A stretch of 64,000 bases of DNA, taken from contig WPIO01000073.1 of the NCBI GenBank assembly GCA_009760855.2, forward strand, positions 953,001 to 1,017,000. The letters are read 5' to 3'. Source of the DNA: Cristatella mucedo (lineage: Eukaryota; Bryozoa; Phylactolaemata; Cristatellidae). Positions 36,331 through 50,200 of the stretch are shown here, in pieces. Numbering within the stretch: the first letter of the stretch is position 1; each line of letters starts with the position of its first letter. The position numbers and the translations under genes were made by a program. The notes beneath the pieces are model-generated. The model was given only the letters and a program-made list of their open reading frames with translations, ran no database searches and was not told the origin of the DNA.

Positions 36331-39300
36331 GCCACTTGCTCTTCGATTGCCGCGGTAGCAACTGTGACCGAGCGTTTGTCCAGCGTTGCCCATCTACGTT
36401 ACGAATAATCGTTTTACAAATAATCGGACTTGTTCACTATTGTCCTATGCTTATGTAATTCTCGTCGTTAAAAGTTAATGATAAGGCTAGTCGTGACTTT
36501 GTGGGTCGCCTGTGCCGTGGATGAGGCAGGGGGATAGAATAGTTGGCCCCACCCACAGTCTGGCGTTATAAGTAATCGATTTGAATTATTCGAACAGGAA
36601 TAGCCGTAATACCAACGCGTCGTGGAATTATTTAGCAGTGCAGGACATGATGTCTTGCTTGTTTGCATAGCTAGTGTATTTCCGTATTATTCTTGAGAAG
36701 TTGTTTGCCTCTGAAGATTCATTTCTGCTGAAGCATTCGGTGGCTTTATCTCAAAGCGCTGAGGGTAGTGTGGGCCATATCGTGGTCGAGTGCCAGGCAT
36801 GATAAGTTTGAGAATGCAGAGTACTAAGTGCATAGTAAGCTGTAAGAATCACAGCAAAGAGTATAGTGAACAACGAGCCGATGAACAACGAGCCCATGAA
36901 CAATGAGCTTGTGTGGCGACCTGCTGCTCAATGACCAAGCAATGATATGCTGGAACAGACGCACAGGAGAAGCATTGGAGCCAAGCAGTATAGGTGTGAG
37001 CCGAAGACTCGTGATCCGGCAAGTTATTTGAACTCTCCGTGGTTGACTTTGACGGCTGCATGTGCCGACATTGCTTCTTTGGGCTAGTGTGAACACAACT
37101 AGCTCGAACTGCCTACCACTACTTAATCATCACGAAGATGTATTCTGACTGGTTGATTGCTGGATTGTCTGTTGGATTGTCTGCACGAGTTCGCCGGGTT
37201 GCCTCTCCCGAGTTCGGCCGGGCCTGTATTGGCTCAGGGAAGGGTCTGGAGGGAAACGGTAACACTGGAGGGAGCCGAGGCCCTACAATGCAGCTGCAAT
37301 TAGGGCCTCGTTATTGACCGGCCTCACCTCCTCCCTTCCCCCAATGGATCTGGCCATGCAGAGACAAGAGTGGCCTTAATGGGAGGGAGGAGACTAGGCC
37401 TGCTATTGCCTGATCCATCTGGTGCTAAGCCTAGATGCTGAAGTGCTGTCCATTGGCCTGTCTATGGACACCGGCAGACTGCAGATCGCCCTGTCAGCTG
37501 TTGCTTCCTGATGATGCAGACCACTAGACGACCAACTGCTGGCAACTTAAGCCAGGCATTAAACCTAGAAATAGAGGCATCCAGCTGTGCCCTCTCCCTG
37601 GTGGTAGCCCCCCCCATGCCTCCGACCCAAGAAAGCTAACCAGTCAGTAGTACTATCTGCCGATGAGGGGGTTTATCAAAGGCTGGAGCATGCAGTGTAT
37701 TAAACTGTTAACACTTAGTGTATATATTGATTTATGGTATTCGTAGTTGGTGGGCCGATGGTGTTTGTGGCCTTGTTATTTTCTCTACAGCCAGTTTATG
37801 CCCCTGTGAAGTTTATGGCCTTGTTATCACTGCCGAGGCCAGTTTTTGGCCCAGTGAAGTTTATGGTGCTGCTGCTGGTTTATTAAGTAACACAGCTTGC
37901 TGAGGCCAGGCAGTGGTAACTAGGACTCTGTGTGGGGCGGTCGCATGCTGGCCTGCTGTGGTGTTCGTGTGAATAAACTAAATATGCTGAAGCCCGATAC
38001 GGTGACGAGCTGTCGTTTTGTGTGACTGTTGCCGCGATGGGAGAGGGATGGCCGCGAATCGGACGTGTTTTGGACAATCGCTTTGGCACCGCCTGGCATT
38101 ATATTGCTTTGGTGCCACAAGAGCTTTGTTGAACTCGGCTAGCTAAGGTGAATCGGCAAATCAAACTGCATTCGGTTTGTGAAGGGAAGGACGTTGTGTA
38201 TGTGTGTGTGTGTGTGTGTATGTGTGTGGTGAGCCGTTTTGTGAGGTCGAGGCAAACATAAGTGCTGAGGGCAGCTAGGCCTTGTGAATGTTTAGGAACA
38301 GGCCGAAAATGCCAGAACCAATACCTGCAGGGGAGGGGCAACTGCATGGGACCAAATTCGTCTGAAATGCAAGGACCTGCCGGCCTGAACCTGGCTCGAT
38401 GCACCTTTGCTTAAAGTGCTTATGCTTGAGGTGCACACAAAAGCCCACAATCGGGAGCAGCTCGGTGACCGGTGGCTGCTGGTTGTTACCTGCTAATCTG
38501 GGTGAGGCTGCATGGGCTGTGTGCCTGCTGCAGCAGGCCACTTTCGGCTTTTAAACACCAGCTGGCCAGCAGTGACCGTTGTCTTGAGAAGTAACCAGCC
38601 GACTTCCGCTTTTGATCGGCGCCAGGTGTGAGTGCTCAGGGTAACTGACTCTGGCAACACCCCTCTCTCTCACCCTCAGCTGATGATGGTATGCCCATTG
38701 TACATTGTGTTTGCTTGTTTTAACTCCCTGCTCTAGCCGTAAGGTTGTAGATGTCTTCCACACCACACCCCCCCCCCCCCGGCGAATCGTGCCGTCATAG
38801 CCTTCCCTGTACATCGCTGCAGCAAATCGCCACGAATTGAGGTGATCTTATCTCAGTAAGCTAATCATCCAAGCGAAAAATTGATGGTCTGTTGGGCCAC
38901 AGATAATCACTCTCGAGCTGGTAATTTATTTTGAGCAGGGTAAAGCTGTGTCTACGCTGGCCAGCTTTCGGACTCGAGGCACCCGAGAAATTGCTGTGGC
39001 CACGTCATCAGTTTTCACTGATAAGGGATGCTACCGATGGCTACCGGGAAGGACCAATCTCTTGGGCGGGGTTCGAGGAATTAGCCGCGCAGTCTACTTC
39101 TTGGCTCTAGATTGGAGATTCCTAAAGGTGCCTGCCACAACCAGGAATGGATCCAAAAAGTAACATCGATGCCGCCCTTGTAGACTTGTTGCAGGGGAAA
39201 CCAGTCTGTTGGATGGCAAGAGTTCGGAGTACAGGAATTATTTGATGAAGAAAGTTGCCTCTAGAAGGATAGTAGCATAATTTTCGATGACTTTATGCAG

Positions 39301-40903
39301 CATATATGGGCAGTAAGCAGTTACACAGTTACCTATATAACCTCTGCTCACTTTTCATTTGCCACCAAGTAAGAGACTTTTCGACCACTCTTTCAATATC
39401 TTTCTTGTTGCCAAGTGAGAGCAAATGTACTAGCTGAAGCTCGGCAGTCTCAAGGCTTGTCTCGAATCCAAACTATGCCCTGTGTAGTCATGGCTGGTTG
39501 GGAGCTAGTTTGCACTCAAGAACAGTTCTCGGGTGTCTTGACTCCGAAATCTCAGCATTCCAGATGCAGCTTAATTTTCCTCAGCCAATTCAGGTGGAAG
39601 TTGATGCTCCTTCGTGGAGAGGGAGTCAGCTGCACCATCGTTAGTTCCTTTGCTGTGGTTGGCTCTACCATGATTGGCCAGCGGCCATGCAACTATTGAC
39701 GATTCTTACACAGAAACAACCAGCTTAGTCACCGAACCTCCACGATGTACAGTATACCTCGTCGGCCGACATTACTAGTATGCTAGCTACCATGTTATGT
39801 AATGCTGTAAAGAGCAAACATGCTGAAGTTTGAGTTTACTCTTTCTTCATCATTTCTTTTTAGTCAAACATGTGAATGGTCTCAGTATAACGTTAAACTT
39901 TGCTCTCATTGTGTGGAAATATTTTTTTAATTCAAGTATTCTCAGCTCAGCATGGCTTTCCTGCATGATGATGGATGGTCAGCTGAGATCTGCACAGTGC
40001 TTTAAAGCAGCTTTACATTACTGAGTATATCAGACAATGCAGTTACATTTATTTCTGACTGACTGACTAGGTAACTCCTTGCATCTTGTCTAGTCGTAGC
40101 TCACCAGTGGTTGCGTGTATACCAAACCGTTCATTGCCGGAAAAACAGGAGTAAGAGCAAGTTTGCTGCTCTTGCTCGCAGTACTGAGAGAATAACCCAA
40201 ACATCAAAGCCCAGCCAGTACATGTTTTTGTCTCCCCCCCCACACTTATGGCCCTCGACGTGGCAAGCAGTGAGACTAAAAATGTCTTATTTTGCAATGG
40301 TGTCCAATCTTGTGTTTATGATCCTTTTAGCCCCAAGCTGCCTTGCTTTCCTAGTTTTTTGCTTTGGATATCACGGGTAGCCAGTGGTGTGAATGTGTGT
40401 GGTGCGCGTGTGCGTGTCTGTGAGTGGGTGTGAGTGTGTGTAAGAGCGGGCCTGTGAGCGGGCGTTTGAGAGCGCCTAGCAAATTGACCGGTAAAATCAC
40501 TTGATCTTCACTTCTGTGTGTGACATGATGTGTCTTCACAAAGAAAGGTGAGACACAGTTGACTTAGGAAGCCTTTCGTGGAGGAAGTGATTTGCAAATA
40601 GCTATCAGGGAGGGCAGGAAAGGAAATTCTAATATAGGCAGCGAAAGAAGAGATGACAATGTCTATTTAGAACTTCGGCAACACTAAAGTGACATGACAC
40701 TTGTCATCAATTATATGTGTGCCGTGGCAATCTCTACTTAATACCTTGTTTTGGCTGTCAGCACCACTGCTTTGTTTCTTCGACAAGGGCAGCCATTGAG
40801 CATTGCTCCGTTCTGTCTCCTACCATTGCTTCTCTGTGGCCTATCGAATGCTCGTACAGTTGGCATTCTGTCTGCCATTCATGTGCTTTGCCTCGCATTT
40901 CAG
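36331..40903 (+). other. Presumed GPD2 5' intron/spacer
   Basis: No coding exon supported. Contains C- and T-rich simple stretches (a C run near 38770, a GT run near 38200) and, near its right end, the first half of a dispersed repeat at 40540-40690. Short open frames here have no support. Confidence 0.45.
40540..40690 (+). repeat. Dispersed repeat C, copy 1 (upstream of GPD2 ATG exon)
   Basis: Matches 41234-41375 in order and orientation: CAAAGAAA-GGTGA, CACAGTTGA, GAAGCCT, GGAAGTGA-TTGCAA, AGGAAAGG and GATGA-AATGTCTA. Together the two copies bracket the exon with the GPD2 start codon. Confidence 0.75.
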
Positions 40904-40908
40904 GCATC

Positions 40909-43900
40909 ATGAGCAAGCTGTGGCGCTTTCGCAAAGTTGTCTATGTCGGCGCAGGACTTGCTGGTGTCGTAACGACATACTACATCTATGACTCCAGAAC
41001 GAAGGTATGCATTTGCCTACTTTCTTACAAGTATGATTTGGGCAGAGCCGTGTTGGTCATATGGCAACCGGTCGTAAACTGGCCGAGCAGAGCATTTGTG
41101 CAGCACGAAGGAAGCACACTCCCACATCAAGAGCCATAGGCGTCCAAGTGCTGAACCCCACGTTTCTTGACTCCCGGGCAAGACTCGTGAGCTGTTGTTG
41201 GTTGGCTTATTTGGCATGCAATCTAATGCCACAAAGAAAAGGTGACACGCAGTTGAATTAGAAAGCCTCTCAAGGAAGGAAGTGAGTTGCAAGCAACTAC
41301 CAGGGAGAGCAGGAAAGGGAATGCCAATAGTGGCAGTGCAAGAACAGATGAAAATGTCTAATAAGAATTGCTGGAGGTGAGGCCTATAGGCCGGGAGCTG
41401 CAGAGTGCAAGCATCAGTCTCTGAACACAAGCAATCTCTATTTATGCAGATCATTGGCGTTGGGGATGTCAGATGCCAGAGAGGGGCTTAAAGGGATGGC
41501 TTTCTGAGGAAATACGCACCTCCTCCAAAAAATCCAGCTCGGCACGAAGGAGCTAAAGCTTAGAGCAGAGAGTCCGAGTTGTGAAATTTAAGGACAGGCC
41601 TATACGACCATGACAGCGGTCAGGAATGCTGCCACGTGAGCGTCTATTTGCGTAAGCTGCTGATTCCTGTGTCGACGTGTCCTTGATTGGTCGAACGGGG
41701 CGTGCTATGCCATTAAAGCCGACACACGCATGTTTGCACAGTTTTTGGCTGTGTGTTTAGCGCCAGACCCGTGTACGTGGCCCCTGAGTGAGACTTTGAA
41801 GTAACGTATATACTGAGGAAGAGACAGCACTATTGTGCAAGCAAAAGTCGGCTCTTGCTGTGCTAGCTTATTCTTTCGACAGTTACAGGAAATGAGACTT
41901 CTTCAAAATCAGGCTCGAAAGGCAGCTGTCCGCACCGATGCTGCAGCCGTCCATACATTTCTGCATTGGGGGGGGGGGTCCCATTAAAACCGAATGTCAA
42001 GTGGTTGAAGTTTATTGACTAATATGGATTGTGGCAGGGGTTTTATTTAGTTGTGGTTGCCTCGCATTTGTCTTGTATGCACCCTCACCACTATCCATAT
42101 ATAATGTATTTGCATTGGCCCTAAGAGAGCGTGACCTCTATTCAGGCATCTCCCCATATGCCTCAGGGCTCGAGCCCACGACCTTGGTCATCAAATGCAT
42201 TCACTTTGACCTTGGTCGTTAAATGGCGCACCTTACCACTCGGCCAAACGAGCTCGGCTTTGGCACTCGTCTGAGGGCGTGTTAAAGCCAATTTCTTGTG
42301 TTCGAAGGATGTGAGAGCCAATTTCTCTCTCTGCTTGCTTCCAAGAGAGCCCTGGGCAGCTGCTACTGTTAGGTCGAATGCTGCCACGTCTGGGGGAGGG
42401 TGCGGGTGAGGCTGGGTTGGCCCAGGGACAGGCTGGTCGGCATTTGCTTAGCTGACCTTGTTCAATGTGGCACTCGGTCGGTCGGTTGGCCATATATGGT
42501 ACCGAATGCTCAAGGACTTGGCTGCCTGCCGCGTGCCAGGACCTGGGCTGCTCCGCCTGGCAGCTACTCTTGCTGACAGTGAGGCGAACCACTGTGATAA
42601 AACTGATGTGATGACTTAGCACGTGTGTGTGCACGTGCGTGTACTCGTGTGTCTCTTTCTGTCGCTCCTCTTCCTCTGCAGATTCCTAATTTTGTCCGCT
42701 CCTCTCACGCCCTTCAGGCCTCACTTCTGGCCGGTGCAGAGCAGCCCAAGCTTGTCGAGCGGCTGCCGACCCGCGATCAGCAGTTTGACTCGCTCGATCG
42801 AGAGACATTTGACGTGCTCATCATCGGAGGCGGAGCCACCGGGGCCGGGTGCGTGCTGGATGCTCAGACCAGAGGTAGGTAGCGCCCTCTCATGTCAACC
42901 GGCAGGGCATCGGGTGCTGACCACTGGCCACCCTGAGCTGGTGGGCTGGCCACCGTGTCTTGCGGTTGTGTGAAATTAAAGCTGTGGCTGTTTGTTTTTG
43001 TCTGGGCTGTACACCTGGCTTGCATGGCAGGCTGGCGTAGGCTCTCTCTCTCTCTCCATTTGTGTGTGAGAAAGTGATTCTAGACTTGGGCAAGGGGTGG
43101 CAGAGCAAGGATGATAAAAAAGGGGTGGCAGACCGAGAGTGATAGGAAGGATTCGGATGGAGCTTGATAGAGCAGAAGGAGCTGACAAGCTAGCAGGAGT
43201 CGTCGGTAGGCTTGCTTGTCCTAACCCCGGCACCTGCCTGCTTGGCAGGCTCGCTGTGGGCTCGGCCCATCCAACCATCAGTTCCTGATGTTCCCGATCA
43301 ATTTTCCCACCGTGATTGCACCGCTGCGTGTCAGAATGCGGTTCCATTTGCATGTGCTCCTCGTTGTGAATACGAGCTTTAAAAGATTCGTGCTTGTCTT
43401 TTGGTCGTACACGTGGCGGGCAACACTTTGTGATGTACATAATGAGATGCTATGTAGTACATCTCTGTACCTCCACAAGATCGACTTCAAGGTTTTGTCG
43501 CTCACTTTTAGGTCACTTCGTTCTTTGGCTCCAGCCTATCTCTCAGATCTACTCCCCCACCAGGCCGAGCATCGTACCACACGCTTTTCGGAATCCAACA
43601 GTTTACCAATACATCGTACAAACCTCAAACCTTTGGAGACCGTGCAGTTAGTTTGTATGCTCCCAAAGCCTGAACTCACTCCCGACTTGCGTCCTGACAT
43701 CTCCTGACTTGACCACATTTAAAAAGAACTTAAGGACACACCTATTTAGGACAGCATTTAGTGGGTCCCTGTGATTCGTCCTTAATGTGCTTATGCGTGC
43801 TGACACTGTGCATGCTGCCACTAACCACATTTGCATGCTGACCCTGTGCATGTCATCCCTAACCATGTTATTCATGTTGTTTATCAAGCATGATATTACT

Positions 43901-46900
43901 CACCATTCAATTGCATTTTCCTTTGCAGCAAATGTAAAGCGCCTAGAAAGAGATTGAGTTCTTCCGAGGGCACTTTATCAAGTGCATTATTACTATTACT
44001 ATTATTATTAAAGACTAAGTAGTTGCTTTGGTGGAATTGTCTATAGTGTTCTCAAATCCTGAGCACCTTTCGGTATGCATACGGTAGCCAACAGACCCCA
44101 ATCTCTTACACAGCAAAGAGAATGTGAGAATCATAGAAGCATAGCTGAGTCAGGAGAGCAGCTGAGGAGGTGAGTAGCATGGAAGTAGCAGCCCAGGACG
44201 GCTGGAAAGGATGTGCCACTGTCGGCCACAGGAGAGTAGATGTTGTTACGTAAGAGTTTTGGAAGTGACCTTCACAGTCTAGGACCTGCAGAGCAGAAGC
44301 TTGTGTGCCAACGGTCTTTGAGCAAAGGAATAGAACAGCTAATTTATTGTCCATAGAGGACTTGAGGGAACAAGGAGGCTAAAACTAGTGAATCAGTTCA
44401 GATAGGTATGAAGAAGCCAAGCTACAGAAGGCCTAATGGGTCACTGTAAGAATTTTGCTCTAAATTCGTTAATCAACTTTGAGCCGCTGCAGGTCTTTCA
44501 GCAAAGGAAACAGATGGTTGAACCTCTGGGCTTTGTTAAGTGGCCTTGCAGCCATATTCATTGCCAGCTCCAGTGGCCTAGTGGCTTTTTCTGCAGCCCA
44601 GCCAAATGGAATTGCAATAATCTAGCAGCTACAGAACCAGGGAGCAAGTTTTTGCAACCTGCAGTGAAAGACAGTTCCTAATCTGAGATAGTAATCAGGC
44701 TAGCTATGGAGGAAGTCTTCATAAAAAATGAAACTTTCAAAATTTAGGCAGTTTTCAAAGATGGCACCTAAATTCGAGCACACAGTGAAGGTCACACAAC
44801 AGCATCACCAATTAGAAGAGCCAAGTTTTCTAGTTCAGCTGCATGCTTGGGGTGTTCTATGGGTAGGAGTTCGGTTTTATCATCGTTTAGTTTGTGGATA
44901 TCTGCTATCATCTAGGATCGAATGTGTGAGGTAAGCAAATTCAGTTTATCACTCACTGAAGCAGATTCCGACGGTTTAAGCAACAAAACACGGTTGACTA
45001 TTGTCAGCATAGAGATCGTAGCCGATCTCATGGTCCCGAATAACTGGTCAATGCTGGGCTGCGTGTCCTGCATTTCATTAAGTAGTGTTGTTTAGGACTA
45101 CTAGGTGACTTGTAGTCAGATGCATTGTGGGATAGAACCATAGTTCTGCACCTTGGTCTAATGCCAAGCACATGCCCAACCCGACTGATTGCCACTGCAG
45201 TGAGAGAAAAGGTGATACATCCGAGCACCACTGAGAATCACCGCCTGCTGTCCCATCCTTGCCGTGCTATTGACAACTGGCGAAACCGTCATCGAGTTTC
45301 AGTGCTAGCATTCTGAGCAAGCCTATTAAGCTTGCCTCGCGAGTTCTCTCTCACGTATCTCTAGCATAACAGCAGGTTCTTCAGACATCAATCAGATGCT
45401 GAGTGCTAGGTGCTTCTGACATTAAGATTGCTCTTAAGTAGACTTCACGTCTGCATTTGTTTTGTGCTCTCGGACTGCCCGCCTGCCAACTTGGTACCAT
45501 CGGCACTCACCGATCTCGGGATTCTTACGGCCCTAAGCTGATTAGACTTATGCCAGTCAGCTATGATCAGACAGAGTCAACACCGAGGTGACAACTGTTG
45601 GGAAGATGTACTTACTAGATGCCTATTGGCCAGATTAGGTGGTGCCTGACGTCTTATCACTGTACGCCTAGCGACCTTGGTTGTCTTTCGTTCTTGTGGG
45701 TAGGTTGTGGCACGTTAAAAGCCACGCAACTGCACCATAGGCGTTTGTAGTAATGTGTAGACCTGCGAGTGCTGCTGCCCCCTCACCCTACCCACCGTGT
45801 TTGCCTCAACATTATGGCCTATGGCCATGCCTTTTCAGGGCTGAAGACGGCTCTGGTCGAGAAGTTTGACTTTTCTTCTGGAACTAGCAGTCGAAGTACG
45901 AAGCTTTTGCATGGAGGCGTGCGGTACCTGCAGAAGGCCATCTTTGGCCTTGACAGAGAGCAGGTAAGCGCCGCTTCTCTATTTGTCACTGCTTCATGGC
46001 CGAGCTGAGGCTACATTTGCCGACCAGCATGGTCAGGCAGCGAGCGATAAAGCGAGTGTTGATTCTGGGATGGCACATGCATACCTTTTTGCTTTTACAG
46101 TATCGCATGGTTAAAGAAGCCTTGGCCGAGCGGGCGAACCTCCTCGAAATAGCACCTCACCTGGCCTGGCCGCTACCCATCATGTTGCCTTTATACAAGT
46201 GAGTGGTGGTGGACTGGGCGTCGTCTGCCTCTGTGCTGTGACCGCTTTGCTATACGTCTGCCTCTGTGCTGTGACCACTTTGCTATGCTTTGTCGTGTGC
46301 AGACTTGCCGACTTTTTGCGTAGTGAATGGTTTCGTGCTCTTCCCACATCCCAGTTGGAAAAAGGGAAATGTATTATTCAGGAAACATTAATGATCTCAT
46401 CTCAAGCACTGTCATTATCTAAGAATTCATTTGTATAGCACCCTAGCACAATGTCTGTCCCGGTGCTTTACACATGCTGCATTCCTGTGGCATAGACGTT
46501 TCATTCTCCTGCTCTTATTGTGCTGTGCTTTGTTTCTGTCTGTCTGTCTCCGGAAGCATCTGCGGAGAAGGGTGGTAGAGCTCTATCTTTGCCATTGAAG
46601 ATGCGATACTAATTGAATGACTATTCAAAGATCGATGTTGATGTTGCATCTGTCATCTGCTCCATCCTATACAACTGTCCTCCCGAAGTCTCTTTAACCT
46701 CTGGGCGCCAGTCAGCAGAACTGCCGTCAGGTTCGATCCGACCGACACTTGACTCGACCCGTGCTCCGATGGATGCATTGACTCCCGTGGCCACCGCTAT
46801 TGGCTTAGAGCATACGATGTGGAAACTTGAGATCTGACTCAACAGCTGTTGCTCTACCAGCAGGGTTGCTCAAGCCCGAGAACTTCAGCTATGCGGTGGT

Positions 46901-47013
46901 TTGCACTGGGAATTACTGCCGATGTAATGAGCTGCCAGCCTGTTTTCTTCTGGCTTGCTCAACATTTTGCATTTCTCTGACCCCCTCCTCTCTCTCCCCC
47001 TCTGTGTGTGTGT

Positions 47014-47088
<75 letters not shown>

Positions 47089-47170
47089 TCTGTGTCTCTG
47101 TGTGTGTGTGTGTGTCTCTGTGTATGTGTGTGTGTGTGTCTCTGTGTATGTGTGTGTGTGTGTGTGTGTG

Positions 47171-47204
<34 letters not shown>

Positions 47205-50200
47205 ATTTGTATATATATATATATATATAATTTGTATATATATATATATATATATATATAATTTGTGTATATAGCATCCTAAGAGAACTTAATCTCTATT
47301 CAGGCGCTTCACATGTGCCACAGGGCTCGAGCCCACGACCTCGGTCGTGTGCCCTTGCTCTATAGGAGGCAATGCGTTTGCTAAGAGTACTGAGTGCCCC
47401 CCCCCCATGTCGCTCCAGCTCACTTGAGCTGACATGCTCATTTAGTTGCCGGAACCGCAAGACCGAAACGTTTCCTATCATTGTGGTCTTCAGGCAAGGT
47501 GTTTTCTTTAGAACCTGTTGCTCTGGTTCCAGCAGTCTTATGCCAGCGATTCCCAGATAGGGCTGTTCAAAGCAAAGCGTTTCTAGCACTTTTTAGGACA
47601 GCTCTTTGTGTAAGTCTGTGTCTACTCGTGACTGATAGGCTTCAGTCTATCTTGGTAATTAGCCCTTTTGAACTCCAGCACCTTAATTTGATTTGTGAAA
47701 TCCAGGATTTGGATCTTATTTTGATTAGTGTCCTTATTTATTCCTGTTATGTGTTCTCTTAGGTAGCTAAAGCATGCTTTTGATATTTTTTGTGACGCCT
47801 GCAAACCACCTTAATATTCCAGGCAAGAATGTCGAATGATAGGGTCTTAGTCCAGAGGTAAGCTGCTTGCTCTTTATCATCCAGGTTGTGGGTCTGAGTC
47901 GCACAGCAGGCATTTCTTATGTTTCACTGCAAGTGTGGGTGATAGCTGCGATAGCTCATCTGCCCGCTATGTAAACGAAGCTGCTAAATAATAATATAAT
48001 AATAATAATAATATTGCACTTGATAAAGCGCCCTCAGAGAACTTAATCTCTTTCTAGGCGCTTTACATTTGCTGCAAAGTGATACGCAATAGAATAGTAA
48101 GTAAAATCATGCTTGAAAAACAAACAAAATGAATAACATGGTTAGGGGTTACATGCACTGGGTCAGCATGCAAATGTGGTTAGTGGCAGCATGAACAGTG
48201 TCAGCACGCATAAGCACATCGAGGACGAATCACAAGGACCCACTAAATGCTGTCCTAAATAGGTATGTTTTTAAGTTTCTTTTAAATGTGGTCAGGTCAG
48301 GGGATGTTCTGATGCAGGTCGGGAGGGAGTTCCAGGCTGTGGGAGCATACGAGCTAAATGCACGGTCTCCAAAGGATTTAAGGTTTCAACTTGCCTTTAC
48401 CATGTGGGTCAGTTACACAATCGGCTCCCCCTCCCCCCATAAGCAACCTCCGCCCCATTATTGTGTGTGTTAGATTAAGATCCTTGATATCTCTTTGAAT
48501 ATCTTGTTATTTGCCTAGCTACTTACAAACTGCATTGTAGCTACCATGCCATGCTTCTGCATGTTTAGATGGTGGCAGCTACCCTACTACTGGGCTGGCA
48601 TAAAGTGCTACGACCTGGTAGCTGGCAAGCGAAACTTGCAATCCAGTTACTACATGTCCAAGGAAAAAGCTCTCGAGTCATTTCCAATGCTGAAACGTGA
48701 AGCCCTGATAGGTGCCTTGGTGTACTATGATGGTGAGCCGGCAATCAGCAACGCCATCCAACCAAGCTCTGTATGCTGATGGCCAGATGGGGCTAATCCT
48801 GCTGCACCATCCTTCTTGGGCATGCGGCCAATGCTTTTGTTGCTACATATGATTCAAGGTCAGCAAGAAGACGCCAGAATGAACTTATCGATCATCATGA
48901 CTGCAGCCCGAGCTGGAGCCACCATCTGTAACTATGCCGAGGTAGTCAAGCTGCTCCGAAGTCCAAACAAAGATGGCATCGAGGAAGTTTATGGGGCCGT
49001 GGTGAGAGACAGAATGACAGGTAAAAGTTACAGCTGACCGTATCTTGCTTTTATTTTCTCTGCAGAAATCATGCTTAGAAGAAGGGTGACACTTTCACCA
49101 GCCAGTGAACGATTTCAATGTATTATCTCGTGGACAGGCAAAGAGCACACAGTGAAGGCAAAATGTGTCATCAATGCCACCGGCCCCTACACTGACCAGA
49201 TACGGCTGATGAGTGGTGGAAAGGATGAAGTGAAGCCCATATGCCAGCCCAGCTCTGGCACACACATCGTGCTGCCAGAGTATTACAGGTACGCTCCTCA
49301 GCTGAGGCTGTGTGTATGTTTGCCGTTAGCCTCAATTTCTCACGGTAATTCGTCACTCGTAACCGTGAACACACTCACTTTCGACTCTAACGTACTTGCG
49401 TGCATAGTCGGGCATGCTTGGCAGCAGCTGTAAGCTCACGGGTAATCTACACCGCCTGGCTTGCGCTGTGGCTTTTTAGGTTTGCGAGGTAGGTCCTATC
49501 AGTCTTGTGTAGTGCAGTCACATGGGATCATAAGAAAAGATGAAAACTCTTAAATTTGATGAGTACTTGGCAAGCTGTGCTTACGGATAGCTTCTGGTCC
49601 TGACTTGCAACGTAGCCCGAACTGCTTTGCCATTGAAAATGCTGAAGATGTGATAGTCATTGATAGGCCATGGCTATTCGAAGAGTGGTATTGGATGTTG
49701 AGGCTGCCATCGGTGCTTTCCTGTACATTGTCCTTGCATGAAGTCTCTTTAGCCTCTGGGTGCTAGTCAGCTGAGCTAACATATGGTTTGACCCTAACGA
49801 CACCTGACTCTACTCAAGCTCTGCCATAGCTCATTGATTCTGTGGCTGTCGCTAATGGGTGGCTGAGATTCGTGCTATTGACTAACAGTATACGATGGTA
49901 CAATGAGATAATTTAAATATTCTAATAAGATGTGGAAACTTGAGGGGCTGACTCGACTGCGGTTGCTCAGCCTGCAGGGTTTGCAATCGCTCTTGTGAAA
50001 TGGCAGTGGTAGACTGAATAGGGCAATCACTATGCATGTTTTCCTATTCTGACTTCCCAGCATTGGTAGCCGAATTGGCGGCAAAGGATGAGGTCATCTG
50101 CTCGTGAGCAGTGTCAAAATTGCACTGGGACTAGCAGTCCATCTCCCGAAAAAGAATTTCAAAAGGCCACAAAGACCAAGTATAGGTTATGTGAGAGACT

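Noticed and set aside
46827-47277. Long open frames rich in Cys-Val, Thr-His and Tyr-Ile
   Set aside because: Pure translation of the TG/TA microsatellite.
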